Source: Bryobacterales bacterium (GTDB lineage Bacteria > Acidobacteriota > Terriglobia > Bryobacterales > Bryobacteraceae). From it: a stretch of 64,000 bases of DNA. Positions 50,539 through 61,025 of this stretch are shown here, piece by piece. How positions within the stretch are numbered: position 1 is the first letter of the stretch; each line of letters starts with the position of its first letter. Below the pieces are notes generated by a model. That model had not been told where the DNA came from, searched no databases, and saw only the letters and a program-made list of their open reading frames with translations. Location of the stretch: assembly GCA_003163855.1 (NCBI GenBank), contig PLRJ01000162.1, positions 56,534-120,533 on the forward strand. The letters are read 5' to 3'. Both the position numbers and the translations under genes were made by a program.

Positions 50539-53177
50539 ATAAGTTCTTTAAAGCGACATTAGTAAGTGCTTTCTGCTTCACCGTCTATGCGTATCAGAAG
50601 CCGCCCGCGTTACGTCTGCCCGACACTATCGCTCCTGTAAGTTACAAAGCGGCGTTGAATCTCGATCCCGCAAAAGAAACGTTCAGCGGAAAGATTGAAA
50701 TCAAGGTAGACGTTAAAGAACCCGCCCAGATCGTTTGGCTGAACGCCACCAAAATCAATATCTCGGAAGCCGTTTTGAAAGCCGGCGGCAAAAGCTATCC
50801 CGCTAAACCGCGGCCCGGAGGCGACGACTTTGTCGGCCTCGATTTCACCACGCCCATACCCGCCGGCGCCGGCGAAATAGACATCAGCTATACCGGCAGC
50901 GTCCGCCAAAAGGACAGTTCCGGCGTCTTCGCCATGGTGGATAACGGCAACAAATACATTTACACTCAATTCGAATCCACCGACGCGCGCGCCGCTTTCC
51001 CCTGTTTCGACGAGCCATCCTTCAAAGTCCCGTGGCAGTTGACTCTAACGGTCCCTTCCTCGGACAACGTCATCAGCAATACATCCGTCATGAAGCAGGA
51101 AAAGCAGGGCGAACAGACAACTTACTACTTCAAACAGACAAAGCCGCTGCCCAGTTACCTGGTCGCTTTCGCCGTGGGTCCCTTTGACTTTGTCGACGCC
51201 GGAACGGCCGGCAGAAATCATATTCCCGTTCGCATAGTTACTCCAAAGGGACACGCTGACGAAGCTAAGTACGCCGCCGAGGTAACCGCCACCATCATCA
51301 CCCGCGAAGAAGAGTACTTCGGCATTCCTTTCCCCTACGACAAATCGGACCAAGTCGCCATTCCCGTAACCTTCGGATTCGGCGCCATGGAAAACGCTGG
51401 CATGGTCACCTATGGCCAGACCATCATCCTTGCCAAACCATCCATCGACACCATAAGTCGACAGCGCGAATACGCTTCGGTAGCCGCGCATGAACTTGCC
51501 CACCAATGGTTCGGTGATTTAGTCACAACTGCCTGGTGGAACGACATCTGGCTGAATGAAGCGTTTGCCACTTGGATGGAACAGAAACTCCTGCGCGAGT
51601 GGAAGCCCGAATGGAACACCGTTGTAAACGATGTGGGTGCAAAACTCGGCGCGGAGAGCCAGGACAGCCTGGCATCGGCCCGCAAGATCCGCCAGGAGAT
51701 TAAGACCAAAGACGACATCAGCAACGCTTTCGACGGCATCACCTATCAAAAAGGCGCGGCCGTCATTTCCATGTTCGAGAATTACGTCGGCCAGGAAGAC
51801 TTCCGCAAAGGCGTGCAGAGTTACCTGAAGCAATATGCATTTCGCAATGCCGATGCGCCGGAATTTCTCGATGCCATCAGCACTTCGAGTAAGAAGAACG
51901 TCACGGCTATGTTTTCAACTTTCCTGAATCAGCCCGGCGTGCCGCTAGTTTCAGTCGCCCTCGATTGTAAGCAATCTCAACCATCGCTTCATCTCGAACA
52001 GCAGCGTTTTGTTCCGCTTGGCACCAAAGCGCCCGACCAACTTTGGCAAATTCCCATCTGCGTCCGCTACGGCAACGGGAGCACCAGTGAGACTGCGTGC
52101 GAAGTGATGACGCAACCCAAGCAGGATTGGGCACTTAAGGCCGCCAGCTGTCCAACCTGGGTAGAGGCGAACAACCGCGCCCTTGGCTACTATCGCGTCG
52201 ATTACAAAGGCGGGTTACTAAGCGCACTCACTGAGGGCGACGTCGATAAACGCCTGAGTGCGGCGGAACGCGTGGACTTCATGGGCAATGCTGAGTCCCT
52301 CTCAAGCGCGGGCAAACTTCCCGCTGGAGACGCCTTGAAACTCGTGCAAACTTTCGCCGGCGACCCCGAGCGCCAAGTCGTTCAAAGCGCGCTGGGTCTT
52401 GCCTTGCAACCGGTGCAGCACGAGGTGCCGGAAACTCTGATGCCTAACTACCGGCGCTTCTTGCTGAAAAACTTTGAAGCGCGCGCAAGAGAAATCGGCT
52501 GGACTCCGAAACCCAATGAATCTGATGACATTCGTCTTCTGCGTCCGCCCTTGCTGCGCCTGATGGCCACGTACGGCGGCGACAAAGAACTGGCCGCGCA
52601 AGGAACAGAACTCGCGAACAAATGGCTGAATGATCACACCTCAGTCAACCCGAACTTAGCCAGCTCCGTACTCAGCACCGCCGCTTTCTATGGCGATAAA
52701 GCCCTGTTCGACCGCTTCCTGGCTAGCTTGAAGGCGACCAAAGACCGTCAGGAGCGCGGCCGAATCATCAATGCGATGTCCAGTTTTCGCGAGCCCGCCG
52801 CCATTACCGCGGGTTACGAAGGCGTGCTGAGCGGCGAGGTCCCCTTCATCGAAGGCGTGTACTTGTTATTCGCCGGACAGTCGTTTCCGTCAACCAGGAA
52901 TATGGCCTTTGGCTTCATGAAAGCCCACTTCGACGAGATCATGGAGAAACGTCCCACCGGCGGCGGCTTCGATGCGGGAGCCTATCTACCCTATGTCGGA
53001 GCCAGTTACTGCGACGCCAGCTCGAAAGAAAAATTGAGCAGCTTCTTTGAACCACGCGTGGACAAAATCACCGGCGCCAAACGAACCTTGTCTAACGTCC
53101 TCGAATCCATCGACGATTGCATAGCCCAAAAGGCCGAACAGGAACCCAGCGTAGTAGCGTTCCTTCAGAGCTACTAA
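50535..53177 (+). CDS. M1 family metallopeptidase
   Basis: FGFGAMENAGMVTY; HELAHQWFGDLVTTAWWNDIWLNEAFATW; start overlaps thiE stop. Confidence 0.95.
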   Translation: MNKFFKATLVSAFCFTVYAYQKPPALRLPDTIAPVSYKAALNLDPAKETFSGKIEIKVDVKEPAQIVWLNATKINISEAVLKAGGKSYPAKPRPGGDDFVGLDFTTPIPAGAGEIDISYTGSVRQKDSSGVFAMVDNGNKYIYTQFESTDARAAFPCFDEPSFKVPWQLTLTVPSSDNVISNTSVMKQEKQGEQTTYYFKQTKPLPSYLVAFAVGPFDFVDAGTAGRNHIPVRIVTPKGHADEAKYAAEVTATIITREEEYFGIPFPYDKSDQVAIPVTFGFGAMENAGMVTYGQTIILAKPSIDTISRQREYASVAAHELAHQWFGDLVTTAWWNDIWLNEAFATWMEQKLLREWKPEWNTVVNDVGAKLGAESQDSLASARKIRQEIKTKDDISNAFDGITYQKGAAVISMFENYVGQEDFRKGVQSYLKQYAFRNADAPEFLDAISTSSKKNVTAMFSTFLNQPGVPLVSVALDCKQSQPSLHLEQQRFVPLGTKAPDQLWQIPICVRYGNGSTSETACEVMTQPKQDWALKAASCPTWVEANNRALGYYRVDYKGGLLSALTEGDVDKRLSAAERVDFMGNAESLSSAGKLPAGDALKLVQTFAGDPERQVVQSALGLALQPVQHEVPETLMPNYRRFLLKNFEARAREIGWTPKPNESDDIRLLRPPLLRLMATYGGDKELAAQGTELANKWLNDHTSVNPNLASSVLSTAAFYGDKALFDRFLASLKATKDRQERGRIINAMSSFREPAAITAGYEGVLSGEVPFIEGVYLLFAGQSFPSTRNMAFGFMKAHFDEIMEKRPTGGGFDAGAYLPYVGASYCDASSKEKLSSFFEPRVDKITGAKRTLSNVLESIDDCIAQKAEQEPSVVAFLQSY

Positions 53178-54418
53178 GTCCGCGCAGCGATAACCGCGTC
53201 CGCCGCTCGCAACCCGGACGAAATCGCTCCCTCAATCGACGTAATCGACAAATAATCGCCACACAGAAACAAGCGTTCCGACAGTTGCACCGGCTTCTTG
53301 ACTGTTTCCAGCGCCGGAGGCTCCTGCAGTATCAGCGCCTCCGGAATGGCATAAGTTCGCAGATGCCGCCACTTACTAACTTCCTCCCCATACCACTCCG
53401 AAAGCTGCTTCCGAACCTCCGCTTCCAGTCGAGCTTCATCCTCACTTACTCCCAGCACCGTTACTGACACCAGTGACTTTCCAGCCGGAGCATAGTTTGC
53501 ATGCAACTCGCTCGGCACGCACAAATTATTAATCGGCCCGCTGCCCTCTCCATTCAAAACCAGCCACGGCCCCTTCACCGGCGACCGGTCGGCAGCATAG
53601 TAAAGGCACGTAACACTGGCGTTTCTGAAGCCCTCGCTCCGTCCGCGCAACCGCGCTGCTTCCAGTGGAGCCGTTGCAATCACCACTGCCGAATAATCCA
53701 CCCGCCCGCCATTTTCCAACAAAACACAGTCGTCGTTAATCTCGCGAACCGCAGTCGCCGTCCGCACAACGTCGGGTCTCAACCGGTTCAGCAACTGCTG
53801 CGGAATGGCCTGTATCCCCAACGCCGGCAGCGCCGCTTCACCCAGCGAAAACATGCGAAAAACAAATTCAAATTTGCGGCTGCTCGTAACCAGGTTCGGC
53901 TCCAAAAAAATGCCGCCCAGAAAAGGCTTGAAAAACTGTCGCACCATCTTCTCGGAAAACCCAAACTCACGCAGCCGCTGATCGGTGGTCACCTCCGGCC
54001 GGTCCAGCAGGCTGGAAACGCTCACGTCGGTAACTTTGTCGCGCAAATGCAACATGCGCGTCTTGTCACTCAACGACCCTACGGGCGCAAGCAACGTCGC
54101 CATGGCATCGCTCGGATGCCGCAACGGATCGCCCAGCGTATAAAACTTCCCGTTCATTCGCACCTGCGCGCCGGAATGAAAAGCCTTCAAGGCAAGCGCG
54201 CCGTAATCGATGGTTTCCTGCGTCCTCGGATACGCCGTCAACAGCACCTGAAAGCCCCGGTCCATGCGGTATCCGTCCACTACATGCGTCCGCACGCGCC
54301 CGCCCACGCAATCGCTCTTCTCCAGCACCACGCACGGCACGCCGCGCTCCTGCAACCTTACCGCACAAGTCAAACCGGCCAATCCTGCGCCCACAATCAC
54401 AACCGGGTTTTCCGCCAT
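53174..54418 (-). CDS. FAD-dependent amine oxidase-like oxidoreductase
   Basis: VVIVGAGLAGLTCAVRLQERGVPCVVLEKSDCVGGRVRT; LCGDYLSITSIEGAISSG. Confidence 0.9.
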   Translation of the reverse strand: MAENPVVIVGAGLAGLTCAVRLQERGVPCVVLEKSDCVGGRVRTHVVDGYRMDRGFQVLLTAYPRTQETIDYGALALKAFHSGAQVRMNGKFYTLGDPLRHPSDAMATLLAPVGSLSDKTRMLHLRDKVTDVSVSSLLDRPEVTTDQRLREFGFSEKMVRQFFKPFLGGIFLEPNLVTSSRKFEFVFRMFSLGEAALPALGIQAIPQQLLNRLRPDVVRTATAVREINDDCVLLENGGRVDYSAVVIATAPLEAARLRGRSEGFRNASVTCLYYAADRSPVKGPWLVLNGEGSGPINNLCVPSELHANYAPAGKSLVSVTVLGVSEDEARLEAEVRKQLSEWYGEEVSKWRHLRTYAIPEALILQEPPALETVKKPVQLSERLFLCGDYLSITSIEGAISSGLRAADAVIAART

Positions 54419-54464
54419 GCAGTCACCAGTGTAAGTGGCCTGCCAATTGCAACAATCAGGGAGG

Positions 54465-55241
54465 ATGACACCCGCAATCGAAACAACCTCGCTCACACGC
54501 CGTTTTGGCGAACTTACCGCCGTCCGGGAGGTAAATCTTTCGGTCGCCTCCGGTCAGTTCTTCGGTTTTCTTGGGCCAAATGGCGCGGGCAAATCCACCA
54601 TGATCAAAATGCTCACCGGCCTGCTCGCCCCAACCTCCGGCAGCATTCGCATTCTTGGCGAAGATCTCAAAGATAAGTCCGCCGAACTCAAGCACCAGAT
54701 CGGTGTCGTGCCCGAAGGCATGGCCCTTTTCGGGCGTCTTACCGCCAATGAATATCTCCGCTTCGTCGGCGCCATGTACGGTCTCGACCGGGCCACCACC
54801 CTCCAGCGCACCGAAGAATTGCTCGAGTTCATGAACCTCGCCAGCGAGCACAAAAAGCTCGTCACCGACTTCTCCCACGGCATGCAGAAGAAACTCGCTC
54901 TCGCCGCAGCTGTTATTCACGCGCCCAAAGTCCTTTTCCTCGACGAGCCTTTTGAAGGAGTCGATGCCGTCGCCGCCGGCACGCTGAAAACGATGCTGCA
55001 GCGCATGATCTCGCACGGCGCAACCATCTTCCTCACCTCGCATGTCCTCGAAATAGTGGAGCGCCTCTGCACCCACATCGGCATCATCCATCGCGGTCAG
55101 CTCGTCGCCCAAGGCTCCTTGGAAGAACTGCGCGCCGGCCAGCACTTGTCCCTTGAGCAGATCTTTCTCGAGATCGTAGGCACAGATCGAGCCGGCAATC
55201 TCGCCGCCGGTCCTCCCGAACAGGAGCTTTCATGGCTGTAG
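54465..55241 (+). CDS. ABC transporter ATP-binding protein
   Basis: LGPNGAGKSTMIKML; SHGMQKKLALAAAVIHAPKVLFLDEPFEGVD. Confidence 0.93.
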   Translation: MTPAIETTSLTRRFGELTAVREVNLSVASGQFFGFLGPNGAGKSTMIKMLTGLLAPTSGSIRILGEDLKDKSAELKHQIGVVPEGMALFGRLTANEYLRFVGAMYGLDRATTLQRTEELLEFMNLASEHKKLVTDFSHGMQKKLALAAAVIHAPKVLFLDEPFEGVDAVAAGTLKTMLQRMISHGATIFLTSHVLEIVERLCTHIGIIHRGQLVAQGSLEELRAGQHLSLEQIFLEIVGTDRAGNLAAGPPEQELSWL

Positions 55242-56911
55242 AGCGTGGCAGTCAAGCGGCCATTCCCGCTTCTACGCAGCTTCTCGCCGTCGCCTGGCTG
55301 CGCTGGCGGCTCTTTGCCAATGGCTTTCGCCGTAAACAAAGTGGACAAGGGCGCGCAGGCCGAATCATCTTCGCCATCCTCATCCGCCTTATTACCTGGC
55401 CGTTTGTCGCCCTCTTGGTAGTGGTGCCGGCTCTCAGTTGTGGCGTGTTGGCGTGGACCCTTGTCGCCCGTCACCAATCCCAGAACCTGGTGGGTCTCCT
55501 TGCCGGCGTCTTTCTCCTTTGGCAGTTTCTAAGTTTGAACGGCATCAGCATATCCGCCAACCTGCCGGCCTTCGACCCAGCCACCCTTCTGCGCTTCCCG
55601 CTGCGCTTTGGCCGTTATCTTTTGCTCCGAACGCTACTCGGCCTCATGACTCCAATGACCATCGTTGGCACCCTCGCCCTTTTGTCTGCCGCCCTGGGCA
55701 TCGGCATTGCCAACCATTTGCTGGCGTTCCCCGCTTTGCTCGTTCTCATGCTCTACGCGTCCATGAATGTATTCTTTACCCGCATGATGGCCGCCTGGCT
55801 CGAGCGCTGGCTCGCCCATCGCCGCGCCCGTGAGGCGTTCGCCGCCATCATGGTGCTCGTCTTTGTAGGGGTTCAGTTCCTCAACACACGCGCCACCTAC
55901 TTGTCGGCGCAAGGCAGAAGCAGATTTTTCGATTTTGTCAGTGGATCTGCCCATGTTCTGCAATGGCTTCCGCCCGGCTTTGCAACCAACGCCATCCTCA
56001 GCCGCCACAATCCGCTTGCCCAATACACGGCGCTATTAGCCTGCACCGCGTTGTTCTTCAGCATCTTCGCCCTCCGTCTTCACAAGCAATTCCTGGGCGA
56101 ATATCTCAGCGACGGCCCGGCACGCAGTAAGGCCCCCGTTTCGCCTTCACCCCGTCTACCGGCCATGACTTCGACATGGCCGCCTTTCGTTTCTCCTGTC
56201 ATTGCTGCGTGCCTCCGCAAAGAATGGTTTTATCTTTTCAGCGGCGCCAATCAACTCATCGGCCTCCTGACACCGCTGCTTTTCATCTTCGTCTTCAGCC
56301 GCGGAATCTTCGGCAATCACCCTCACTACTTCCTGCCGGCCGCCATCGCCTACGCCCTCATCGGTCTTTTGCCAGGGCTCTACAACATATTCGGAGCAGA
56401 TGGAACCGGCGTGCAGATTTACCTGCTCGCGCCCGTCCGCCTCCGCGACATCGTTATCGCCAAGAATATGGCAAGCCTGGCGCTCATCACCGTGCAGGCC
56501 TCGCTCGCCTGGATCCTGGCCCTATCGTTCAGCAAGAACCCGATATCGCCCGAAACCCAGCTCTCCGCCGCCCTTTGGACGATCTTCGTCATCGCCATCA
56601 ACCTGACCGTAGGCACTCTGCGTTCCATTCAGGCGCCGCGTAAGTTCGTCCCGGGCCAGGCGCGTCAGGCGCGAACGCCAACCGGCCGCACCAGCGGCCT
56701 GCTCGTACTGGCGCTCTTTTTCGGCAGTATGTTGCTGCAGATTCCCGTTATTCTCTTAAGCCGCAGCCTCAGCCAACCCTGGTTAGGCGCAATCATCTTT
56801 GGACCCCTCGCCCTCGCTTCCATCGCCGCCTATTTCCTGCTGCTGAGCGCAGTGGAGAGCCTGATCCTGAACCACCGCGACTCAATGGCTGAGGAACTCT
56901 GCAGAGCCTGA
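55232..56911 (+). CDS. ABC-2-type transporter permease
   Basis: Multi-TM; overlaps the ATPase gene. Confidence 0.8.
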   Translation: MAVERGSQAAIPASTQLLAVAWLRWRLFANGFRRKQSGQGRAGRIIFAILIRLITWPFVALLVVVPALSCGVLAWTLVARHQSQNLVGLLAGVFLLWQFLSLNGISISANLPAFDPATLLRFPLRFGRYLLLRTLLGLMTPMTIVGTLALLSAALGIGIANHLLAFPALLVLMLYASMNVFFTRMMAAWLERWLAHRRAREAFAAIMVLVFVGVQFLNTRATYLSAQGRSRFFDFVSGSAHVLQWLPPGFATNAILSRHNPLAQYTALLACTALFFSIFALRLHKQFLGEYLSDGPARSKAPVSPSPRLPAMTSTWPPFVSPVIAACLRKEWFYLFSGANQLIGLLTPLLFIFVFSRGIFGNHPHYFLPAAIAYALIGLLPGLYNIFGADGTGVQIYLLAPVRLRDIVIAKNMASLALITVQASLAWILALSFSKNPISPETQLSAALWTIFVIAINLTVGTLRSIQAPRKFVPGQARQARTPTGRTSGLLVLALFFGSMLLQIPVILLSRSLSQPWLGAIIFGPLALASIAAYFLLLSAVESLILNHRDSMAEELCRA

Positions 56912-56975
56912 CAAACTTTATGAGTTCCCAACAGCGTAAGCAAAGGCAAAAAATCCACTAAGGGACACTTTCCGA

Positions 56976-57356
56976 ATGAAACACACCACCATGCTGACTG
57001 TCGCGTCTCTGCTCTCGCTCCTCTTGCTGACGCTTCACATTACAGACGACATCGTTCGTGGGATCTCGAAAGCCGAGAGCTCAAACACCGCGCTGCTCGT
57101 CCTCGCGGTCTTCCTCTACGGCACACTCGTGCTCGCCGAACGGCGATCGGGACTCATCATCATGCTGCTCATCGGATTGTTAGCGGCGGCCATGCCCGTC
57201 CTGCACATGAGGGGGGCTCATTACGCCGAGATCGCCAAATCCCAAGGCGGTTTTTTCTTCGTCTGGACTCTCTGGGCTCTCGGCGGGCTGGGGGGCTTCA
57301 CCTTCATCCTCTCGGCGCGCGGACTTTGGGATCTGCGCCGGCGTCGCCCCCGGTAG
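56976..57356 (+). CDS. Hypothetical small membrane protein
   Basis: About four hydrophobic segments. Confidence 0.7.
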   Translation: MKHTTMLTVASLLSLLLLTLHITDDIVRGISKAESSNTALLVLAVFLYGTLVLAERRSGLIIMLLIGLLAAAMPVLHMRGAHYAEIAKSQGGFFFVWTLWALGGLGGFTFILSARGLWDLRRRRPR

Positions 57357-57417
57357 TCCAGGCAACTAACGGAGTTCAATCCAGCCACCGCCGCAAGCGT
57401 CGTGGCACCATAGTCTG

Positions 57418-59091
57418 ATGTTTCGTCGCTTTGCCCTAACAATTCTTGCTGCCGGTAACCTGCTTCTCCTAGCGAACCAGGAACTCGTGCCCTCTCGCGC
57501 TTGGAACGCCATCACCACCGGCGCCCTGCTGAAGCACATCCGCATCCTCTCCTCCGACGAGTTCGAAGGACGCGCCCCGGCAACCGCAGGCGAGCAGAAG
57601 ACCGTCGAATACCTGGTCAACGCTTGCCGCGCCATGAAACTGGCTCCCGGCAACCCGGATGGCACCTATCTGCAAAAAGTAGCGCTTTGGGGCATCACCC
57701 CTGTCGACAGCAAACTCACCATTAAAGCAGCCGGCTCCGACTTTCCGTTGGCTCCGGAAGACGCCAGGATCTCCTCCCAGCAGCCAAAGCCCGCCATCAC
57801 CATTCCCGAATCAGCCATCGTATTTGCCGGTTATGGAGTAGTGGCGCCGGAGTATGGCTGGAACGATTACAAAGGCCTCGACGTCAAGGGCAAGGCTGTC
57901 GTTATTCTGGGTGGCGATCCGCCAGTGGCCGATCCGCACGATCCTTCAAAGCTCGATGACAAGATGTTTCTCGGGCCGGAGCTTTCCTTTTACGGCAGAC
58001 CAGGATCGAAAGCCGATCAGGCGCATCGCCTCGGCGCAACCGCGGTCATCACCATCACCGGAGGTCCGGCAAGCCGCTTCCCCACTCGTCCTCCCGGCGC
58101 CGGCGCAGGCCCAAACCGCTACATCACCCGCGAAACGATGATCGTGCGGGACGCTTCGTCCACAGATCGGATCGACGCCGCCGTTTCCATGACGAACGAC
58201 AAGGCGGTGGCCTTATTTGCCGCTTCTGGACTCGATCTAAACGCCCTGCGCGAAGCCGCCGTCTCGCGCGATTTCAAACCAGTGACTCTCAAAGCCAGCC
58301 TGTCGGGAACCGTCCACAACCAGGTGCGCGAGATCGACACCAATAATGTAATCGCGAAGATTGAAGGCAGCGATCCCGCGCTGCGCAACCAGTACGTTAT
58401 TTATTCCGGACATTGGGACCACATGGGTCGGCAGGGCGACAACATCTTCCACGGTGCCAGCGACAACGCTTCCGGAGCCGCCAGCGTTCTGGAATTGGCC
58501 CACGCATTCACGGAACTGCCGAAGCCTGCAAAACGCACGGTGCTGTTCCTGTGGCCCACCGCCGAGGAGCGCGGCCTGCTGGGTGCGAAGTACTATGTGC
58601 AGCATCCGCTCTACCCGCTGGCCCAGACAGTGGCCAATATCAACCTCGATTACTTCAGCGACTGGGGCTGGGGACGGACCAGGGACTTCAGCATTCTCGG
58701 CATGGGGATGAGCACTCTCGACGATGTGACAAAGCAAGCCGTCGAGCGCCAGGGCAGAGTAATGACCAGCGACACCGATCCAGTGGAGGGTTTCTTCTGG
58801 CGTTCCGACCACGTGGAGTTCGGCATGGGCGGCGTGCCCTTTCTCGCCATGAGTCCGGGCATTGACTTCGTCGGCAAACCCGCAGGCTGGGGCGATCAAA
58901 AGCGTCAGGAGTACATCCACGCCAACTATCACAAGCCGACCGACCAGATTAAGCCCGATTGGGACCTGAGTGGATCGGTGGAAGATCTCCAGGTACTGCT
59001 CGAAGTGGGCTACCTGGTGGCGCAAGCACCGGACCGTCCGCACTGGACCCACCGTCCGCCCTACATGCACAGCCAGTATGCGGGCAAGTAA
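57418..59091 (+). CDS. M28 family peptidase with PA-like insert
   Basis: YSGHWDHMGRQGDNIFHGASDNASGAASVLELA; LFLWPTAEERGLLG. Confidence 0.92.
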   Translation: MFRRFALTILAAGNLLLLANQELVPSRAWNAITTGALLKHIRILSSDEFEGRAPATAGEQKTVEYLVNACRAMKLAPGNPDGTYLQKVALWGITPVDSKLTIKAAGSDFPLAPEDARISSQQPKPAITIPESAIVFAGYGVVAPEYGWNDYKGLDVKGKAVVILGGDPPVADPHDPSKLDDKMFLGPELSFYGRPGSKADQAHRLGATAVITITGGPASRFPTRPPGAGAGPNRYITRETMIVRDASSTDRIDAAVSMTNDKAVALFAASGLDLNALREAAVSRDFKPVTLKASLSGTVHNQVREIDTNNVIAKIEGSDPALRNQYVIYSGHWDHMGRQGDNIFHGASDNASGAASVLELAHAFTELPKPAKRTVLFLWPTAEERGLLGAKYYVQHPLYPLAQTVANINLDYFSDWGWGRTRDFSILGMGMSTLDDVTKQAVERQGRVMTSDTDPVEGFFWRSDHVEFGMGGVPFLAMSPGIDFVGKPAGWGDQKRQEYIHANYHKPTDQIKPDWDLSGSVEDLQVLLEVGYLVAQAPDRPHWTHRPPYMHSQYAGK

Positions 59092-59137
59092 TTACGGATT
59101 ACTGTAACGATCAGGCAGAAATCATCACCACAAAGAT

Positions 59138-59686
59138 GTGGCAGACGCCGGCTCCTTTCACCGTTGGTCTTACGTTGTCTTGATGGTGCTTGGCGGCGCA
59201 ACGTCTCTTTACTGCCTGGCAGCGATCGGCGCTTGGTTGGCGCGGGAACGGTGGATGGGCCGCCTGATCGTCAATGCCGGCAAACCACCCTCCAAATTCC
59301 GGGTTTACAGCTGGATTTTCTATGCGCTGCTGTGGGCAGCGGCCGCCTTTTCGGAACCGGCACATTTCCCGTTTTCGTTCAGCACCGTTATCTTGATTTC
59401 ACTAGGTACGCCTCTTCTCATCGGCGACGCTCTCGAGATCCGCGAAGGCGGCATCTTTTCCGACGCGCTGATCATTTCCTGGAACCGGGTTAAGGACTGG
59501 CGCTGGGAGCATGCCGGCGGCGGCAAGCAGGTTCAATGGTCAGGCAAGGTTGAACCTGGACCAGCCATTATGAAGGTGGAACTCGTAAAGCCATTGTTTT
59601 TTCGCCGTATCGTCCAGATACGCGTGCCGTACGCGCAAGTGGATGCGGTCGAGCACGCGGTGTCGGCAAAGGTGCCTGTCAGATAA
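59138..59686 (+). CDS. Hypothetical membrane protein
   Basis: Hydrophobic N-terminal segments and a PH-like C-terminal region. Confidence 0.6.
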   Translation: MADAGSFHRWSYVVLMVLGGATSLYCLAAIGAWLARERWMGRLIVNAGKPPSKFRVYSWIFYALLWAAAAFSEPAHFPFSFSTVILISLGTPLLIGDALEIREGGIFSDALIISWNRVKDWRWEHAGGGKQVQWSGKVEPGPAIMKVELVKPLFFRRIVQIRVPYAQVDAVEHAVSAKVPVR

Positions 59687-60051
59687 AAGATTTACGCCGC
59701 ACAGGAACCGCAACTCCCAGTTCTTCCCAGGAAACTCGCAGACTTGAAGTTGCGCCACACGGCCTTCACCTGCCAATCACAGCTGATCAGGCTGCGGCTA
59801 GGCAGGCAGCTAGCTATGCCGTGAACACCCGATTGGGTTTGCTCATCTAGAGACTCCACCTCGTGAAATTTGTTGCTAATTCTGCTGTCTGCGAGTTCGG
59901 GGACACTTTGACCGTTAGTTAGCAGAAACCAGTTGCCAACAGTTATGTTTCTGGTTGACGATGGAGTTTTCAGTGTTTCAGTCAGGTCACCAAAATGAAT
60001 AAATTCCTAGTGCTACGATGAACGCTAAACTGCCAACAGCGGTGCCAATCT

Positions 60052-60456
60052 ATGCTTGCGACAGGTCGCATGTCTCGTTCCATGTTTATCTTTGGCTACG
60101 ATGCGTCTGCGAGTTCGTTCACTGCATTGCATTTGGGTGTTACTGTCGCAAACTCAACAAGCTCGCAGCAGTTTACCGGCAAGGAACGGGATGCAGAATC
60201 AGGACTCGACTACTTCGGAGCCAGGTATTACGGATCGGCGCTGGGGAGGTTTACGTCGCCCGATTGGTCGACAAAGCCGCAACCGATCCCCTATGCGAAG
60301 CTTGAGAACCCGCAGAGCCTCAATCTGTACGCGTATGTGTTCAACAACCCTCTTGCTCATCGGGATGCTGATGGGCATATCATTGACGACGCTGCGTTGG
60401 AAAAGAACAATATCCAAACAAGTCGTCATCTCGACTATAATTCGGCGCCAAGGTAG
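60052..60456 (+). pseudogene. Truncated RHS-repeat core fragment
   Basis: QFTGKERDAESGLDYFGARYYGSALGRFTSPDW...NPQSLNLYAYVFNNPL; no upstream RHS repeats. Confidence 0.8.
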
Positions 60457-60469
60457 CATTCTTTGACCG

Positions 60470-60681
60470 ATCCGGTGCGTCCCACCGACTGAGACATCGT
60501 CATTTGTGTGAAAGTCGATCTTATTCCCCTCTTGGGCAGTTGCCGAAGACAGGGTATGCATAATTCTCAGACGAACCGGTATTCCTTCGGGGAGCACCAA
60601 GTCCTGTGAATATGCAACCTCGGGAAGGATCGAAATTAGGAGCGCCAAAGCCGTGCGACCCCAGAGCTTATTACCGCGCAT
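60470..60681 (-). pseudogene. 5' remnant of a secreted protein gene, 3' part lost at the RHS junction
   Basis: MRGNKLWGRTALALLISILPEVAYSQDLVLPEGIPVRLRIMHTLSSATAQEGNKIDFHTNDDVSVG then unrelated sequence. Confidence 0.55.
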
Positions 60682-60745
60682 GATAATTCTCCAATCACGA
60701 CCTTCGAAAAATGAACAACAGGGACAATCAGGGTAGCAGAGTGCC

Positions 60746-60840
60746 GTGGCAAAGCGTTGTGTGAGAGGTTTCACCGGTCATCAGTCATTAGAGATCACTA
60801 TGAGGTACGTTCGCCTGAACGAATCGATTCGGAAGCCGTC
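60746..60840 (+). pseudogene. Tyrosine recombinase (integrase) C-terminal remnant
   Basis: FTGHQSLEITMRYVRLNE resembles the integrase box GHxSxxxTxRYxHL. Confidence 0.6.
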
Positions 60841-60876
60841 TGATGGGATCGCGCGAAACTCGAAACCGGAGGTTGA

Positions 60877-60899
60877 GGGTGGGCATAGTTTTGGGCATA
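60877..60899 (+). repeat. Direct repeat copy A
   Basis: GGGTGGGCATAGTTTTGGGCATA. Confidence 0.85.
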
Positions 60900-60931
60900 C
60901 TCGCCAGTCAAAACAAAATAATGGCGAGTTA

Positions 60932-60980
60932 TGGTGCGCCCGGAGAGGCTCGAACTCCCGACCTAATGATTCGAAGTCAG
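60932..60980 (-). other. tRNA-Arg(TCG) 3'-half fragment (attachment-site scar)
   Basis: Minus strand reads CTTCGAATCATTAGGTCGGGAGTTCGAGCCTCTCCGGGCGCACCA; intact T-arm and CCA; 5' half absent. Confidence 0.75.
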
Positions 60981-61025
60981 GAAAGCATTAAGCATCAACA
61001 ACTTACGAAGGATTATGCAGAGTTG

